DNA of 64,000 nt from Glaciecola flavus (GTDB lineage: Bacteria; Pseudomonadota; Gammaproteobacteria; Enterobacterales; Alteromonadaceae), in the NCBI RefSeq assembly GCF_042646125.1, contig NZ_JBHRSW010000005.1, positions 424,982 through 488,981 of the forward strand, given 5' to 3'. The translations under genes and the position numbers were made by a program. A model generated the notes under the pieces. The model saw only the letters and a list, made by a program, of their open reading frames with translations. It was not told the DNA's origin and ran no database searches. Of the stretch, positions 36,722 to 44,696 are shown in pieces (positions within the stretch are counted from its first letter, which is position 1; the number at the start of each line of letters is the position of its first letter).

Positions 36722-37537
36722 CTAATTACCCGCCAGTTGCTCATTAGCTAGGCGAGCGGGTGTACTGTCTGGGTACTCGGCTACGACCTTTTGGAATTGC
36801 TGATTAGCGGTAGATAAGTCACCTGATTGTTTGGCTATCATACCTAACTTTAATATAGAATCGGCGCGTTTAGGCGATTGAGTAAAGTTATTGACGACTT
36901 GCTCAAATGCATTCTTTGCCTCTGACCACTCTTTTTTGTTGTACAAGAGTTGTCCCAGCCAATAGTAAGCATTATCGGTGTATTCGGAATTTGGGAACTG
37001 CGTTAAAAACGTTCTAAACGCCGGAATAGCCGCTTCGTAATCGCGTTGCTTTAAAATTAAGTTTACTGCATTTTGGTAGGCACTTTGTTCGTTGCCAGCC
37101 ACAGGTGAACTCGGCAATTGAGTAGCCGTAGTGCCACTATTATTATTAATCCCCGAAGGAAACTGACTGGCTACTTGCTGACTTTGTGTTTGCAGCGCAG
37201 AGAAGCGATTGTCAATTTCTAAAAACAACTCGCGCTGTCTCTCGAGAATTTTTTCTAACTGATGATTATGCAGTTCAATTGAGCCTCGTATACCATCGAC
37301 ATCACTTTGCAAAATATCTAGCTGTTCTTGCATGCGTTGTTGATTTGAGGTTCGAGACTCTACAATGCGTTCCAATACTGCTAGCCTCTCTTCCACAGCT
37401 GATACATCTACATCACTCAACGAAGAAGTTGAAGTGCTGGGGGTAGTTGTATCACTTATATCCACAACGGGTGCTTGCGCTAGGCAAACACCCGACATGA
37501 TAGACAGGACCAGTGTACTTACAAGTTTTCTATGCAT
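36722..37537 (-). CDS. cpoB: Cell division coordinator CpoB (YbgF)
   Basis: 271 residues. Signal peptide MHRKLVSTLVLSIMSGVCLA, then a trimerising coiled coil (ERLAVLERIVESRTSNQQRM ...) and a C-terminal TPR domain (SAYQNAVNLILKQRDYEAAI, YWLGQLLYNKKEWSEA). CpoB is a periplasmic protein that links PBP1B peptidoglycan synthesis with Tol-Pal during constriction. Last gene of ybgC-tolQRAB-pal-cpoB, 6 bp after pal. Confidence 0.95.
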   Translation of the reverse strand: MHRKLVSTLVLSIMSGVCLAQAPVVDISDTTTPSTSTSSLSDVDVSAVEERLAVLERIVESRTSNQQRMQEQLDILQSDVDGIRGSIELHNHQLEKILERQRELFLEIDNRFSALQTQSQQVASQFPSGINNNSGTTATQLPSSPVAGNEQSAYQNAVNLILKQRDYEAAIPAFRTFLTQFPNSEYTDNAYYWLGQLLYNKKEWSEAKNAFEQVVNNFTQSPKRADSILKLGMIAKQSGDLSTANQQFQKVVAEYPDSTPARLANEQLAGN

Positions 37538-37543
37538 AAGTGA

Positions 37544-38110
37544 CTATTGATAAACAACCACTGCACGACGGTTTTGAGCAAACGCGTACTCAGAAGCACC
37601 CATAACCGCAGGCTTTTCTTCACCGTAAGAAACGACAGACATTTGTGAGCTGCTCACACCGGCATTTAAGAAAAAGGTTTCTACGGCTTTAGCACGACGT
37701 TCGCCAAGTGCAATATTATAATCAGGCGTACCACGACTATCTGTGTGACCTTCGATTACAATTTCTTGACTTGGGTTTTTCACTAAGAAATCTGCGTGTT
37801 TTCTTAACACTGATTGGAACTCAGCTTTAATTGTAGAACGGTCAAAATCAAAATAAACCGTTTGTTGAGCTTCAAGCGCTGCTTTTTCTTTTTCCATTAA
37901 CGCTTTTGCCTTGCGGAGCTTATCTGCCGCAGCAGCTTCAGCACGCGCTTTTTCAGCTTCGGCTGCTTTCTTCGCTGCTTCAGCTTCTTGCGCAGCAATG
38001 GCTGCTTCGTTTGCTTCGGAAGCTTGCTCTTCATCAGGAGAAGCACAGGCCAGCAACGTAAGTGCAGGTAAAGCAATTAATAGAGATTTTAGTTTGTTAT
38101 TAGTAAGCAT
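37544..38110 (-). CDS. pal: Peptidoglycan-associated lipoprotein Pal
   Basis: 188 residues. Lipobox LTLLAC, an Ala/Glu-rich linker that is longer than in E. coli, then an OmpA-like domain (VYFDFDRSTIKAEFQSVL, EGHTDSRGTPDYNIALGERR) that binds diaminopimelate in peptidoglycan. An outer-membrane anchor of the Tol-Pal system, in operon with tolB upstream (31 bp) and cpoB downstream (6 bp). Confidence 0.97.
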   Translation of the reverse strand: MLTNNKLKSLLIALPALTLLACASPDEEQASEANEAAIAAQEAEAAKKAAEAEKARAEAAAADKLRKAKALMEKEKAALEAQQTVYFDFDRSTIKAEFQSVLRKHADFLVKNPSQEIVIEGHTDSRGTPDYNIALGERRAKAVETFFLNAGVSSSQMSVVSYGEEKPAVMGASEYAFAQNRRAVVVYQ

Positions 38111-38141
38111 GCTTATTAGTCCTTATTTTGGTAATTACTAC

Positions 38142-39509
38142 TTATAATAAAAATGGTGACCAACTCGGCGATTTCACCTGCCCATCTGTTGCAGGTAATA
38201 AAGCCTTGAATCTGCCATCGAGTGAAACAAGTGATAGCACTTGTTTACCCTCATGCAACGTACTGTATATAATCATACTTCCGTTTGGTGCAATACTTGG
38301 CGATTCATCCAAAAACGTTTTTGTTAACACCAGCATGTTACCCGTCGATAACTGCTGCCTAGCAATATGATAATTACCTTGAGTGCGATTGACCACTACT
38401 AAATTTTGATTATCGGGGGTCACCGACGCTCCTAGGTTCATATCACCTTCAAAAGTCAGGCGTCTTGGACGCTTAGTTGCTAAATCTACGCGATAAATCT
38501 GCGGTTTACCACCCCGCTCCGAACTAAATATGATACTTTTTCCATCTGGCGTCCAAGATGGCTCAGTATCAATTGTTCGGTTTCGTGTGATTCGTTCTAA
38601 CTTTCGAGTGGCCAATTCCATGACATAAAGTTCTGGATTACCGTCTTTAGACAGCACCATAGCAAGCTTTTTGCCGTCAGGTGAAAATACGGGTGAACTG
38701 TTAATTCCTGGAAAATCCGTGATGAGTGTTCGCTCAGTCGTGTAAATATCTTGAATATATATTTGCGATCGCTTGTTTTCAAAACTCACGTAGGCCAACT
38801 TGTTGCCGTCAGGCGACCATGAGGGAGACATCAAGGGTTCTGGCGAAGACAATAAACGCGTTTCGTTAGCACCATCGTAATCTGCAATTACGAGTTGGTA
38901 AGGTAGAGGATTCGTCGCGCGATCACGCACCACTACGTATGCTATACGTGTAAGGAAAGCCCCTCTCTCTCCCGTCAAGCGTTCGTATATAATATCGCTC
39001 ATTATATGCGCGTACTGACGAAAGTCCTCGCTTTGGATATTTTTTTCTCTTCCTTCAATGATGTGGTCTTTGCTGAGTACCAATTTACCATTTACTAGTG
39101 CTCTCGATTCACCGCCAGTGATTTGCGCTCTGAGCACATCGACGAGTTCAAAGCTAACCTTGTATGTGTCTGCTCCGGCCGGTTCGATACTGCCAACGAC
39201 CACTGTATCAATGCCTCGGTTTGCCCAAGCATCGTAATCAACTTCTTCGTCAGTGCTCGGAAATTGCGGCATATCTGACAAGCTGATGGGATTAAATTTA
39301 CCACTTCTAAGGAGGTTATTCTTGATCACATCACTTAGGTTTTCTGGCAGTACAGTATCACCTGTCCATTTAAATGGCACAATAGCAATAGGGCGCGCGT
39401 TGTTAACGCCCTCAGTAATCACAATCTCTAGTTCTGCAGCTCCCCTTGCGCTAATAGCTAACAAAAAGAAAATAAAAAAGTATGAAAAATAGTTAGCGCG
39501 TCGTATCAT
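38142..39509 (-). CDS. tolB: Tol-Pal system translocation protein TolB
   Basis: 455 residues with a signal peptide, an N-terminal alpha/beta domain (ARPIAIVPFKWTGDTVLPEN) and a six-bladed beta-propeller with repeats such as SPSWSPDGNKLAYVSFENKR and SPVFSPDGKKLAMVLSKDGN. Periplasmic; it binds Pal and TolA. It starts 3 bp after the tolA stop. Length is as in E. coli. Confidence 0.97.
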   Translation of the reverse strand: MIRRANYFSYFFIFFLLAISARGAAELEIVITEGVNNARPIAIVPFKWTGDTVLPENLSDVIKNNLLRSGKFNPISLSDMPQFPSTDEEVDYDAWANRGIDTVVVGSIEPAGADTYKVSFELVDVLRAQITGGESRALVNGKLVLSKDHIIEGREKNIQSEDFRQYAHIMSDIIYERLTGERGAFLTRIAYVVVRDRATNPLPYQLVIADYDGANETRLLSSPEPLMSPSWSPDGNKLAYVSFENKRSQIYIQDIYTTERTLITDFPGINSSPVFSPDGKKLAMVLSKDGNPELYVMELATRKLERITRNRTIDTEPSWTPDGKSIIFSSERGGKPQIYRVDLATKRPRRLTFEGDMNLGASVTPDNQNLVVVNRTQGNYHIARQQLSTGNMLVLTKTFLDESPSIAPNGSMIIYSTLHEGKQVLSLVSLDGRFKALLPATDGQVKSPSWSPFLL

Positions 39510-39512
39510 CGT

Positions 39513-40301
39513 TTAAAGTTTTACCGTTAATTTTAAAGTTTTCATTTGTTCAAATACCTGCGGGTCTTTCGACACAGGTAGAGTCTCGGGTCTCAATACA
39601 GCTGATTGTGATGCTCGGCACAAGGCTGCGTCACCACCTTCAATTCTAGTGTCAATAACTAAGCCATTAGACGCCAGTTTCACCGTAATTCTGCACTCTT
39701 TACCTTTAGCGCTGTCGTCCACAAATAAGTTCTGATAAATGGTTTGGTATATCAGCGCTCGGTATTTGTCTAATTCGCTCATCACCCTTTTTTGCTGAGC
39801 TTCAGCGATCGCGGCCTGCTCTTTTGCCAGCTGCTCTGCCATTTCTTTTTCTAAGGCTTCTTGTTGCGCTTTCTCTTCTGCTACTCTGCGCTGAAACTCG
39901 GCTTCTTCTCGTTTAGCTCGTTCCAGTGCACGCTGTTCTTCTTGTCGCTTTTTTTCTTGTTCAGCTTTTTTTCGCGCATCAGCCTCACGCTTTTTTCGCA
40001 CCGCTTCTTCTTTTCGTTTACGTTCCTGTTCTAGTTTGCGCTTGCGCTCTTTCTCTTGCTGTTGTTTTTTTATTCTATCTAAACGCGCTTGTTCTTTTTT
40101 GCGTGCCTGCGCCTCGGCTTCCTGCTGTTTCTTTTTCTTATCCGCTATCGCTTGGGCATCAATAAATACAGCTTTTATCGGTTGCGCTTGCGCACTTGAC
40201 ACCAATGTCTGTTGCTTATCAAACGACACGCTCACAACAAGTGCTAAAACTAGCACAACATGCAAACCAAACGATATCCACAGTGCCTTTTTTTCTTTCA
40301 C
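39513..40301 (-). CDS. tolA: Inner-membrane protein TolA
   Basis: 262 residues: one N-terminal membrane helix (ALWISFGLHVVLVLALVVSV), a long highly charged Lys/Glu/Arg/Ala helix (about 45-175) spanning the periplasm, and a small C-terminal domain III (GKECRITVKLASNGLVIDTR). It transmits energy from TolQR to Pal. Shorter than E. coli TolA (421), mainly in the helical segment. Confidence 0.95.
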   Translation of the reverse strand: MKEKKALWISFGLHVVLVLALVVSVSFDKQQTLVSSAQAQPIKAVFIDAQAIADKKKKQQEAEAQARKKEQARLDRIKKQQQEKERKRKLEQERKRKEEAVRKKREADARKKAEQEKKRQEEQRALERAKREEAEFQRRVAEEKAQQEALEKEMAEQLAKEQAAIAEAQQKRVMSELDKYRALIYQTIYQNLFVDDSAKGKECRITVKLASNGLVIDTRIEGGDAALCRASQSAVLRPETLPVSKDPQVFEQMKTLKLTVKL

Positions 40302-40303
40302 GC

Positions 40304-40726
40304 CTACCCCTGATTAGGATCAGTCATTAAGCCGACAGACTCTGCACCGGAGTTTTGTAATAAGACCATCATATCAACCACTTTTTCATAACTGACACTT
40401 CTATCACCATTCACCACTACGGGTGTTTGTGGTGCTATTTCAAGTCGAGTCTTTACTAGCGCAGCGACCTCTTGAGCTTGCATTGCTTGCTCAGGATTGT
40501 CGCCCACATTCAAAAAGTATTGCCCCTCATTGCTGATCGAAACAATCAATATGGTTTCTTGCTCAGTTTCCAAAGTCTGCGCTTCAGCTTTTGGCAAATC
40601 GACTGTGACTCCTTGCGTGACCACTTGCGCCGTAGCCATAAATATCACTAACAACACCAACATCACGTCGATATACGGCACCACATTAATTTCAGATACG
40701 CGTTTCCGGCGGCGACGAATATACAT
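40304..40726 (-). CDS. tolR: Proton-channel protein TolR
   Basis: 140 residues, ExbD/TolR family. The single membrane helix carries the conserved channel aspartate in VVPYIDVMLVLLVIFM. The periplasmic domain reads VDLPKAEAQTLETEQ and VVNGDRSVSYEKVVDMM. It couples the proton gradient with TolQ to TolA. Two-base gaps to tolQ and tolA. Confidence 0.97.
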   Translation of the reverse strand: MYIRRRRKRVSEINVVPYIDVMLVLLVIFMATAQVVTQGVTVDLPKAEAQTLETEQETILIVSISNEGQYFLNVGDNPEQAMQAQEVAALVKTRLEIAPQTPVVVNGDRSVSYEKVVDMMVLLQNSGAESVGLMTDPNQG

Positions 40727-40728
40727 TT

Positions 40729-41409
40729 CTAACCTCGTTTAGCGATGCTCTGACGATGCAAAATGGAAGAAAACTCTTCCATAAAATTACCATATGCATT
40801 TTCTATTTTTTCGACTTTGGTGCTAAACCGATTGTAAGCGACCACGGCGGGGATAGCGGCGAACAAGCCAATTGCTGTAGCAATCAAGGCTTCCGCAATA
40901 CCTGGTGCAACCATCTGCAAGGTCGCTTGTTTGACTTGTCCTAATGCAATAAATGCATTCATGATTCCCCACACCGTGCCTAACAAACCGATGTAAGGGG
41001 AAATTGACCCAACCGTGGCTAAAAAAGGTAATCTGGCCTCTAACCCGTCGACTTCTCGCGACATGGCAACTCGCATTGCTCGATAGGTACCGTCCATTAT
41101 AGATTCGTGCACCGTACCAGCGGCTTTATGCAAGCGCACATATTCCTTAAAGCCTGAGCAAAAAATGAGAGAGCAGCCAGACAAACCCTCTTGTTGGCTG
41201 TATTCACCGAATAATTGGTTTAAGTCGGCTCCCGACCAAAATTCGTCTTCAAACGCATGCACTTCTTTTTCTGCTTGCGAAAGTGCGCTGTTTCGCTGAA
41301 AAATAAAAGCCCAACTAACAACAGAAGTACCAAGTAGCAACAGCATTATTAACTGCACCACTGGGCTAGCCTGTAAAAACAAGCCTATGATTGACATATC
41401 ATGAGTCAC
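40729..41409 (-). CDS. tolQ: Proton-channel protein TolQ
   Basis: 226 residues, MotA/TolQ/ExbB family with three membrane segments. The N-terminus MTHDMSIIGLFLQASPVVQL aligns with E. coli TolQ, supporting this start. The channel region LLGTVWGIMNAFIALG and PGIAEALIATAIGLFAAIPA is conserved. The first 11 bp overlap ybgC. Confidence 0.97.
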   Translation of the reverse strand: MTHDMSIIGLFLQASPVVQLIMLLLLGTSVVSWAFIFQRNSALSQAEKEVHAFEDEFWSGADLNQLFGEYSQQEGLSGCSLIFCSGFKEYVRLHKAAGTVHESIMDGTYRAMRVAMSREVDGLEARLPFLATVGSISPYIGLLGTVWGIMNAFIALGQVKQATLQMVAPGIAEALIATAIGLFAAIPAVVAYNRFSTKVEKIENAYGNFMEEFSSILHRQSIAKRG

Positions 41410-41809
41410 TGCGCATTTCCCTCAATATATTACTTGGGATTTTTACTGGTTTTTGCAAATACGGATCGATACAAGCAATCTTGACTGAACCACTTACCAG
41501 TATTTCATCATTATTATTATAAATTTGTTGTTCTATATTAACACTCGCGTTGCCAATTTTCACGGGCTTACACGTTATTGTTAACATTTCATCAAGCTTA
41601 GCACTTTTCTTATATGCTAAGCTAATGTCTTTGACGACAAAAGCAATAGATTGTTCCAACAGTTGTTTTTGGCTTACACCGAGCTCCCTTATCCAGTCCG
41701 TACGCGCGCGCTCCATGTATTTTAGATAATTTGCATGGTATACAATGCCACCTGCATCAGTGTCTTCAAAATAAACTCGTGCTTCTATAGTATAACTTTT
41801 CATTACCAC
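41399..41809 (-). CDS. ybgC: Acyl-CoA thioesterase YbgC
   Basis: 136 residues, hot-dog fold with the catalytic motif YFEDTDAGGIVYHANYLKYMER at residues 12-33. It hydrolyses acyl-CoA esters and is linked to phospholipid synthesis. First gene of the tol-pal operon, overlapping tolQ by 11 bp. Confidence 0.95.
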   Translation of the reverse strand: MVMKSYTIEARVYFEDTDAGGIVYHANYLKYMERARTDWIRELGVSQKQLLEQSIAFVVKDISLAYKKSAKLDEMLTITCKPVKIGNASVNIEQQIYNNNDEILVSGSVKIACIDPYLQKPVKIPSNILREMRSDS

Positions 41810-41945
41810 AACAATTTAATTACATTAATAACAAGTATTTAAACCTCGTCCCTGTAAAGTACCCACAAGTCATTCGGATTAGTTTAACTTATCTGAAATC
41901 GCAATAATTTTGAATTGTTAGATCAGAAAAAAGCTATAAACTACG

Positions 41946-42033
41946 ACTTAACTTGAAGCAAAGACATGGCTTCTGGTTTTATGAGGATTCCCTTCCGTTA
42001 AGTTTTTTGCCCGCTTATTTAGCGGGCTTTTTT
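41946..42033 (+). ncRNA. Candidate small RNA with an 11-codon ORF and terminator
   Basis: On the plus strand, opposite to all neighbours. A promoter-like pair TTGAAT (41910-41915) and TATAAA (41935-41940) with a 19-nt spacer is followed by a short ORF (41966-42001, MASGFMRIPFR) and a strong terminator GCCCGCT-TATTT-AGCGGGC-TTTTTT (42009-42033). No plus-strand gene lies nearby, and the T-tract is on the plus side only, so the terminator does not serve ruvB. The 5' end is estimated. Confidence 0.5.
42009..42033 (+). terminator. Strong plus-strand Rho-independent terminator
   Basis: A perfect 7-bp GC-rich stem (42009-42015 with 42021-42027), 5-nt loop and six T residues. On the minus strand the same hairpin is followed by A residues, so its direction is plus. 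Confidence 0.85.
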
Positions 42034-42060
42034 GTGCCCCAATGTAATGGGAACATAAGC

Positions 42061-43062
42061 TTATTTTTTTTCAAAGCCAAAATGTAAGTATGCGCGATCG
42101 GTTACCATGCGTCCTCTTGGCGTGCGCTGTAAAAAGCCCTGCTGAATCAAAAATGGTTCAATCACGTCTTCTATTGTTTCTTTTTCTTCACCGATTGCAG
42201 CCGCAACATTTTCAAGGCCTACAGGCCCGCCTGCGAACTTTTCAATAATGGAACAAAGTAGCTTTCGATCCATAAAATCAAAACCTTCAACATCCACGTC
42301 TAACATTGACAAAGCCGATGACGCAACGGCTTTGGTAATATTGCCATCTGCTTTTATATCAGCATAATCCCTCACTCGGCGTAGCAGGCGATTGGCAATT
42401 CTGGGGGTGCCTCTTGAACGTTTGGCAATTTCAATGGCGCCTTCTAGTTGCATATTCATGTTGAGATACTGCGCGCTGCGCATGACGATGTCGGTCAGAT
42501 CTTTTACATTATAAAACTCAAGACGTTGAACAATACCAAAACGGTCGCGCAAAGGTGAGGTTAAAGAACCCGCCCTTGTTGTCGCGCCTATCAGTGTAAA
42601 AGGCGGCAACTCGAGTTTGATTGAACGGGCTGCTGGCCCCTCTCCGATCATAATATCTAACTGATAGTCCTCCATGGCAGGATAAAGCACTTCCTCAACC
42701 ACTGGGCTCAGACGGTGTATTTCGTCAATGAATAGGACGTCATTCTCTTCCAAGTTTGTAAGCAGTGCGGCTAAATCGCCGGCTTTTTCAAGTACAGGGC
42801 CAGATGTTGTCTTTATACTGACGCCCATTTCGTTGGCGACAATATTCGCCAGGGTTGTTTTACCCAATCCAGGTGGACCGAAAATAAGCAAGTGATCAAG
42901 GGCGTCATTGCGTTTTCGCGCCGCCTGAATGAATATATCCATTTGCTCACAAACATGATCTTGCCCCGCATAATCACCAAGTAATTTGGGACGAATGGCA
43001 CGATCAATTTGCTCATCATCGCTTTGCGCTTGTGGGGTGAGTATTCTATCTGCTTCAATCAT
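42061..43062 (-). CDS. ruvB: Holliday junction branch-migration ATPase RuvB
   Basis: 333 residues. AAA+ motor: Walker A FGPPGLGKTTLA, Walker B VLFIDEIHRLSP, sensor 1 LIGATTRAGSLTSPLRDRFG with arginine finger, and a winged-helix C-terminus ending RTPRGRMVTDRAYLHFG. It drives branch migration with RuvA in the cytoplasm. Starts 6 bp after ruvA. Confidence 0.98.
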   Translation of the reverse strand: MIEADRILTPQAQSDDEQIDRAIRPKLLGDYAGQDHVCEQMDIFIQAARKRNDALDHLLIFGPPGLGKTTLANIVANEMGVSIKTTSGPVLEKAGDLAALLTNLEENDVLFIDEIHRLSPVVEEVLYPAMEDYQLDIMIGEGPAARSIKLELPPFTLIGATTRAGSLTSPLRDRFGIVQRLEFYNVKDLTDIVMRSAQYLNMNMQLEGAIEIAKRSRGTPRIANRLLRRVRDYADIKADGNITKAVASSALSMLDVDVEGFDFMDRKLLCSIIEKFAGGPVGLENVAAAIGEEKETIEDVIEPFLIQQGFLQRTPRGRMVTDRAYLHFGFEKK

Positions 43063-43068
43063 AACTGT

Positions 43069-43686
43069 TTACACCATGGATTTTAGTGCTTCACGAATCA
43101 GTGTTTCACTGCTGGCATGTTCATCATATATTGCATTGATCGCTTTTTCTGCTTGTGCTTTTTTATACCCCAAGGCCAAAAGCGCACTAGTTGCTTCTTC
43201 CTTTGCTAAATTTACAGGTATCAATAATTCTGCCTTATTGATTGAAGGGTTAAGTACATCAACAGCACTCGATACCTCATCGATGTTGGCGACTTTATCT
43301 TTTAACTCAACAACTAAACGCTCTGCCGTTTTTTTCCCCACACCGGGCATTTTTACTAGTGCCGTAATGTCTTCTTCCAGTACTGCCTGAATAAATTGAG
43401 AAGCCGACATGCCTGATAAAATAGTGCAAGCCAGTTTTGGCCCTACCCCATTTGCTTTAATCAATACGCGAAACAAACCTCGCTCGTATTTATCAATAAA
43501 ACCAAACAACAGCTGGGCGTCTTCGCGCACGACAAAATGGGTATAAATGGTGGCGGATTCACCGACTTCCGGTAAGTGATAAAAGCTTGTCATCGGTAAC
43601 TGCACCTCGTAAGCCACACCATTAATGTCCAGCAATATTTCTGGCGGTTGTTTCTCTAGTAGCTTACCGTGTAGTCTTCCAATCAT
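43069..43686 (-). CDS. ruvA: Holliday junction DNA-binding protein RuvA
   Basis: 205 residues. OB-fold N-terminus (MIGRLHGKLLEKQPPEILLD), two helix-hairpin-helix motifs (LIKANGVGPKLACTILSG, LVKMPGVGKKTAERLVVELK) and a C-terminal RuvB-binding helix domain (ATSALLALGYKKAQAEKAI). In operon with ruvC and ruvB. Confidence 0.98.
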   Translation of the reverse strand: MIGRLHGKLLEKQPPEILLDINGVAYEVQLPMTSFYHLPEVGESATIYTHFVVREDAQLLFGFIDKYERGLFRVLIKANGVGPKLACTILSGMSASQFIQAVLEEDITALVKMPGVGKKTAERLVVELKDKVANIDEVSSAVDVLNPSINKAELLIPVNLAKEEATSALLALGYKKAQAEKAINAIYDEHASSETLIREALKSMV

Positions 43687-43728
43687 TCCAATGTATACTC
43701 TTTTGTTGTGTAATGGCAGCAGAAAAAT

Positions 43729-44250
43729 TTACTGCAACCGACCTCTAACAGTCTTCTTTGCCTGTCCAGACATGCGAATTAAACTTTGTTCAGTATGAAG
43801 GTGGCAAAGTGCCACGGCCAACGCATCAGCCGCATCCGCTTGTGGCGCTTTATTAAGTTTTAATATATGCGAAACCATATGTTGCACCTGTGTTTTATCA
43901 GCGTTTCCTTTGCCGACAACCGATTGCTTGATTTGACGGGCAGAATATTCAAAAACGGGCATATCTGCATTTGTTGCTGCAACGATGGCAGCGCCCCTTG
44001 CTTGTCCAAGTTTAAGTGCTGAGTCAGGATTTTTAGCCATAAAGACTTGTTCAATAGCAAAATGTGTGGGCGAATACTGACGAATAATCTCACTTACGCC
44101 GGTGAATACCTTGTGAAGTCGATTAGCCAATATATCATCAGCAACTCGTATACACCCGCTGCCGATATACTCAGTTTTATTTCCCAAGCTTTTTATTACG
44201 CCATAACCCGTTACTCTAGACCCCGGGTCAATTCCTAATATAACACTCAT
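43729..44250 (-). CDS. ruvC: Holliday junction resolvase RuvC
   Basis: 173 residues. Catalytic acidic residues are visible in ILGIDPGSRVTGYGVI (Asp), FAIEQVFMAKNPDSALKLGQ (Glu) and QADAADALAVALCH (Asp pair). It cleaves Holliday junctions. Its start overlaps the nudB stop by 4 bp. The yebC gene that sits here in E. coli is absent. Confidence 0.98.
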   Translation of the reverse strand: MSVILGIDPGSRVTGYGVIKSLGNKTEYIGSGCIRVADDILANRLHKVFTGVSEIIRQYSPTHFAIEQVFMAKNPDSALKLGQARGAAIVAATNADMPVFEYSARQIKQSVVGKGNADKTQVQHMVSHILKLNKAPQADAADALAVALCHLHTEQSLIRMSGQAKKTVRGRLQ

Positions 44251-44687
44251 TGCTGACCTATGGCATATGCTTTAATGGCAGCTTTATTTGTTTGTGACCA
44301 CGCGAGCGCAATAGCTTCTTCTTTGCTTAACCAGAGGTAGTCGAGGTGTTCTGTCAATACAATGGGTGATTGCTCGGGTATACATACACTGAATACATGT
44401 TCGGTATTTTTTGTGGTGCCTTTGGGATAGCGGTGCAACCAACAATCTCTTATCTTGTACTGGTTAGTTTGCTGGCAATCTTTGATTTGCCCTTTTTTTA
44501 CATCAAGTACAACACCCAGTTCCTCAGCAATTTCTCGATAAGCTGTTTGTATGGGGGTTTCACCGATTTCCATTGTGCCCGTAACAGACTGCCAAAATTC
44601 TGGGTCGTCCTCGCGTTGCAACATCAAGACCCGACCTTGTTCACTGAAAATAACGACCAGAACAGACTCTGGTCTTTTTAAGCCCAT
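44247..44687 (-). CDS. nudB: Dihydroneopterin triphosphate diphosphatase NudB
   Basis: 146 residues with a complete Nudix box GTMEIGETPIQTAYREIAEELG (GX5EX7REUXEEXGU). It removes pyrophosphate from dihydroneopterin triphosphate in folate synthesis. It is between aspS (9 bp) and ruvC (4-bp overlap), the usual gamma-proteobacterial order. Confidence 0.93.
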   Translation of the reverse strand: MGLKRPESVLVVIFSEQGRVLMLQREDDPEFWQSVTGTMEIGETPIQTAYREIAEELGVVLDVKKGQIKDCQQTNQYKIRDCWLHRYPKGTTKNTEHVFSVCIPEQSPIVLTEHLDYLWLSKEEAIALAWSQTNKAAIKAYAIGQQ

Positions 44688-44696
44688 GTTAGATGA

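Noticed and set aside
42009..42033. Hairpin as the ruvB terminator
   Set aside because: On the minus strand it is followed by A residues rather than T residues; the T-tract is on the plus strand.
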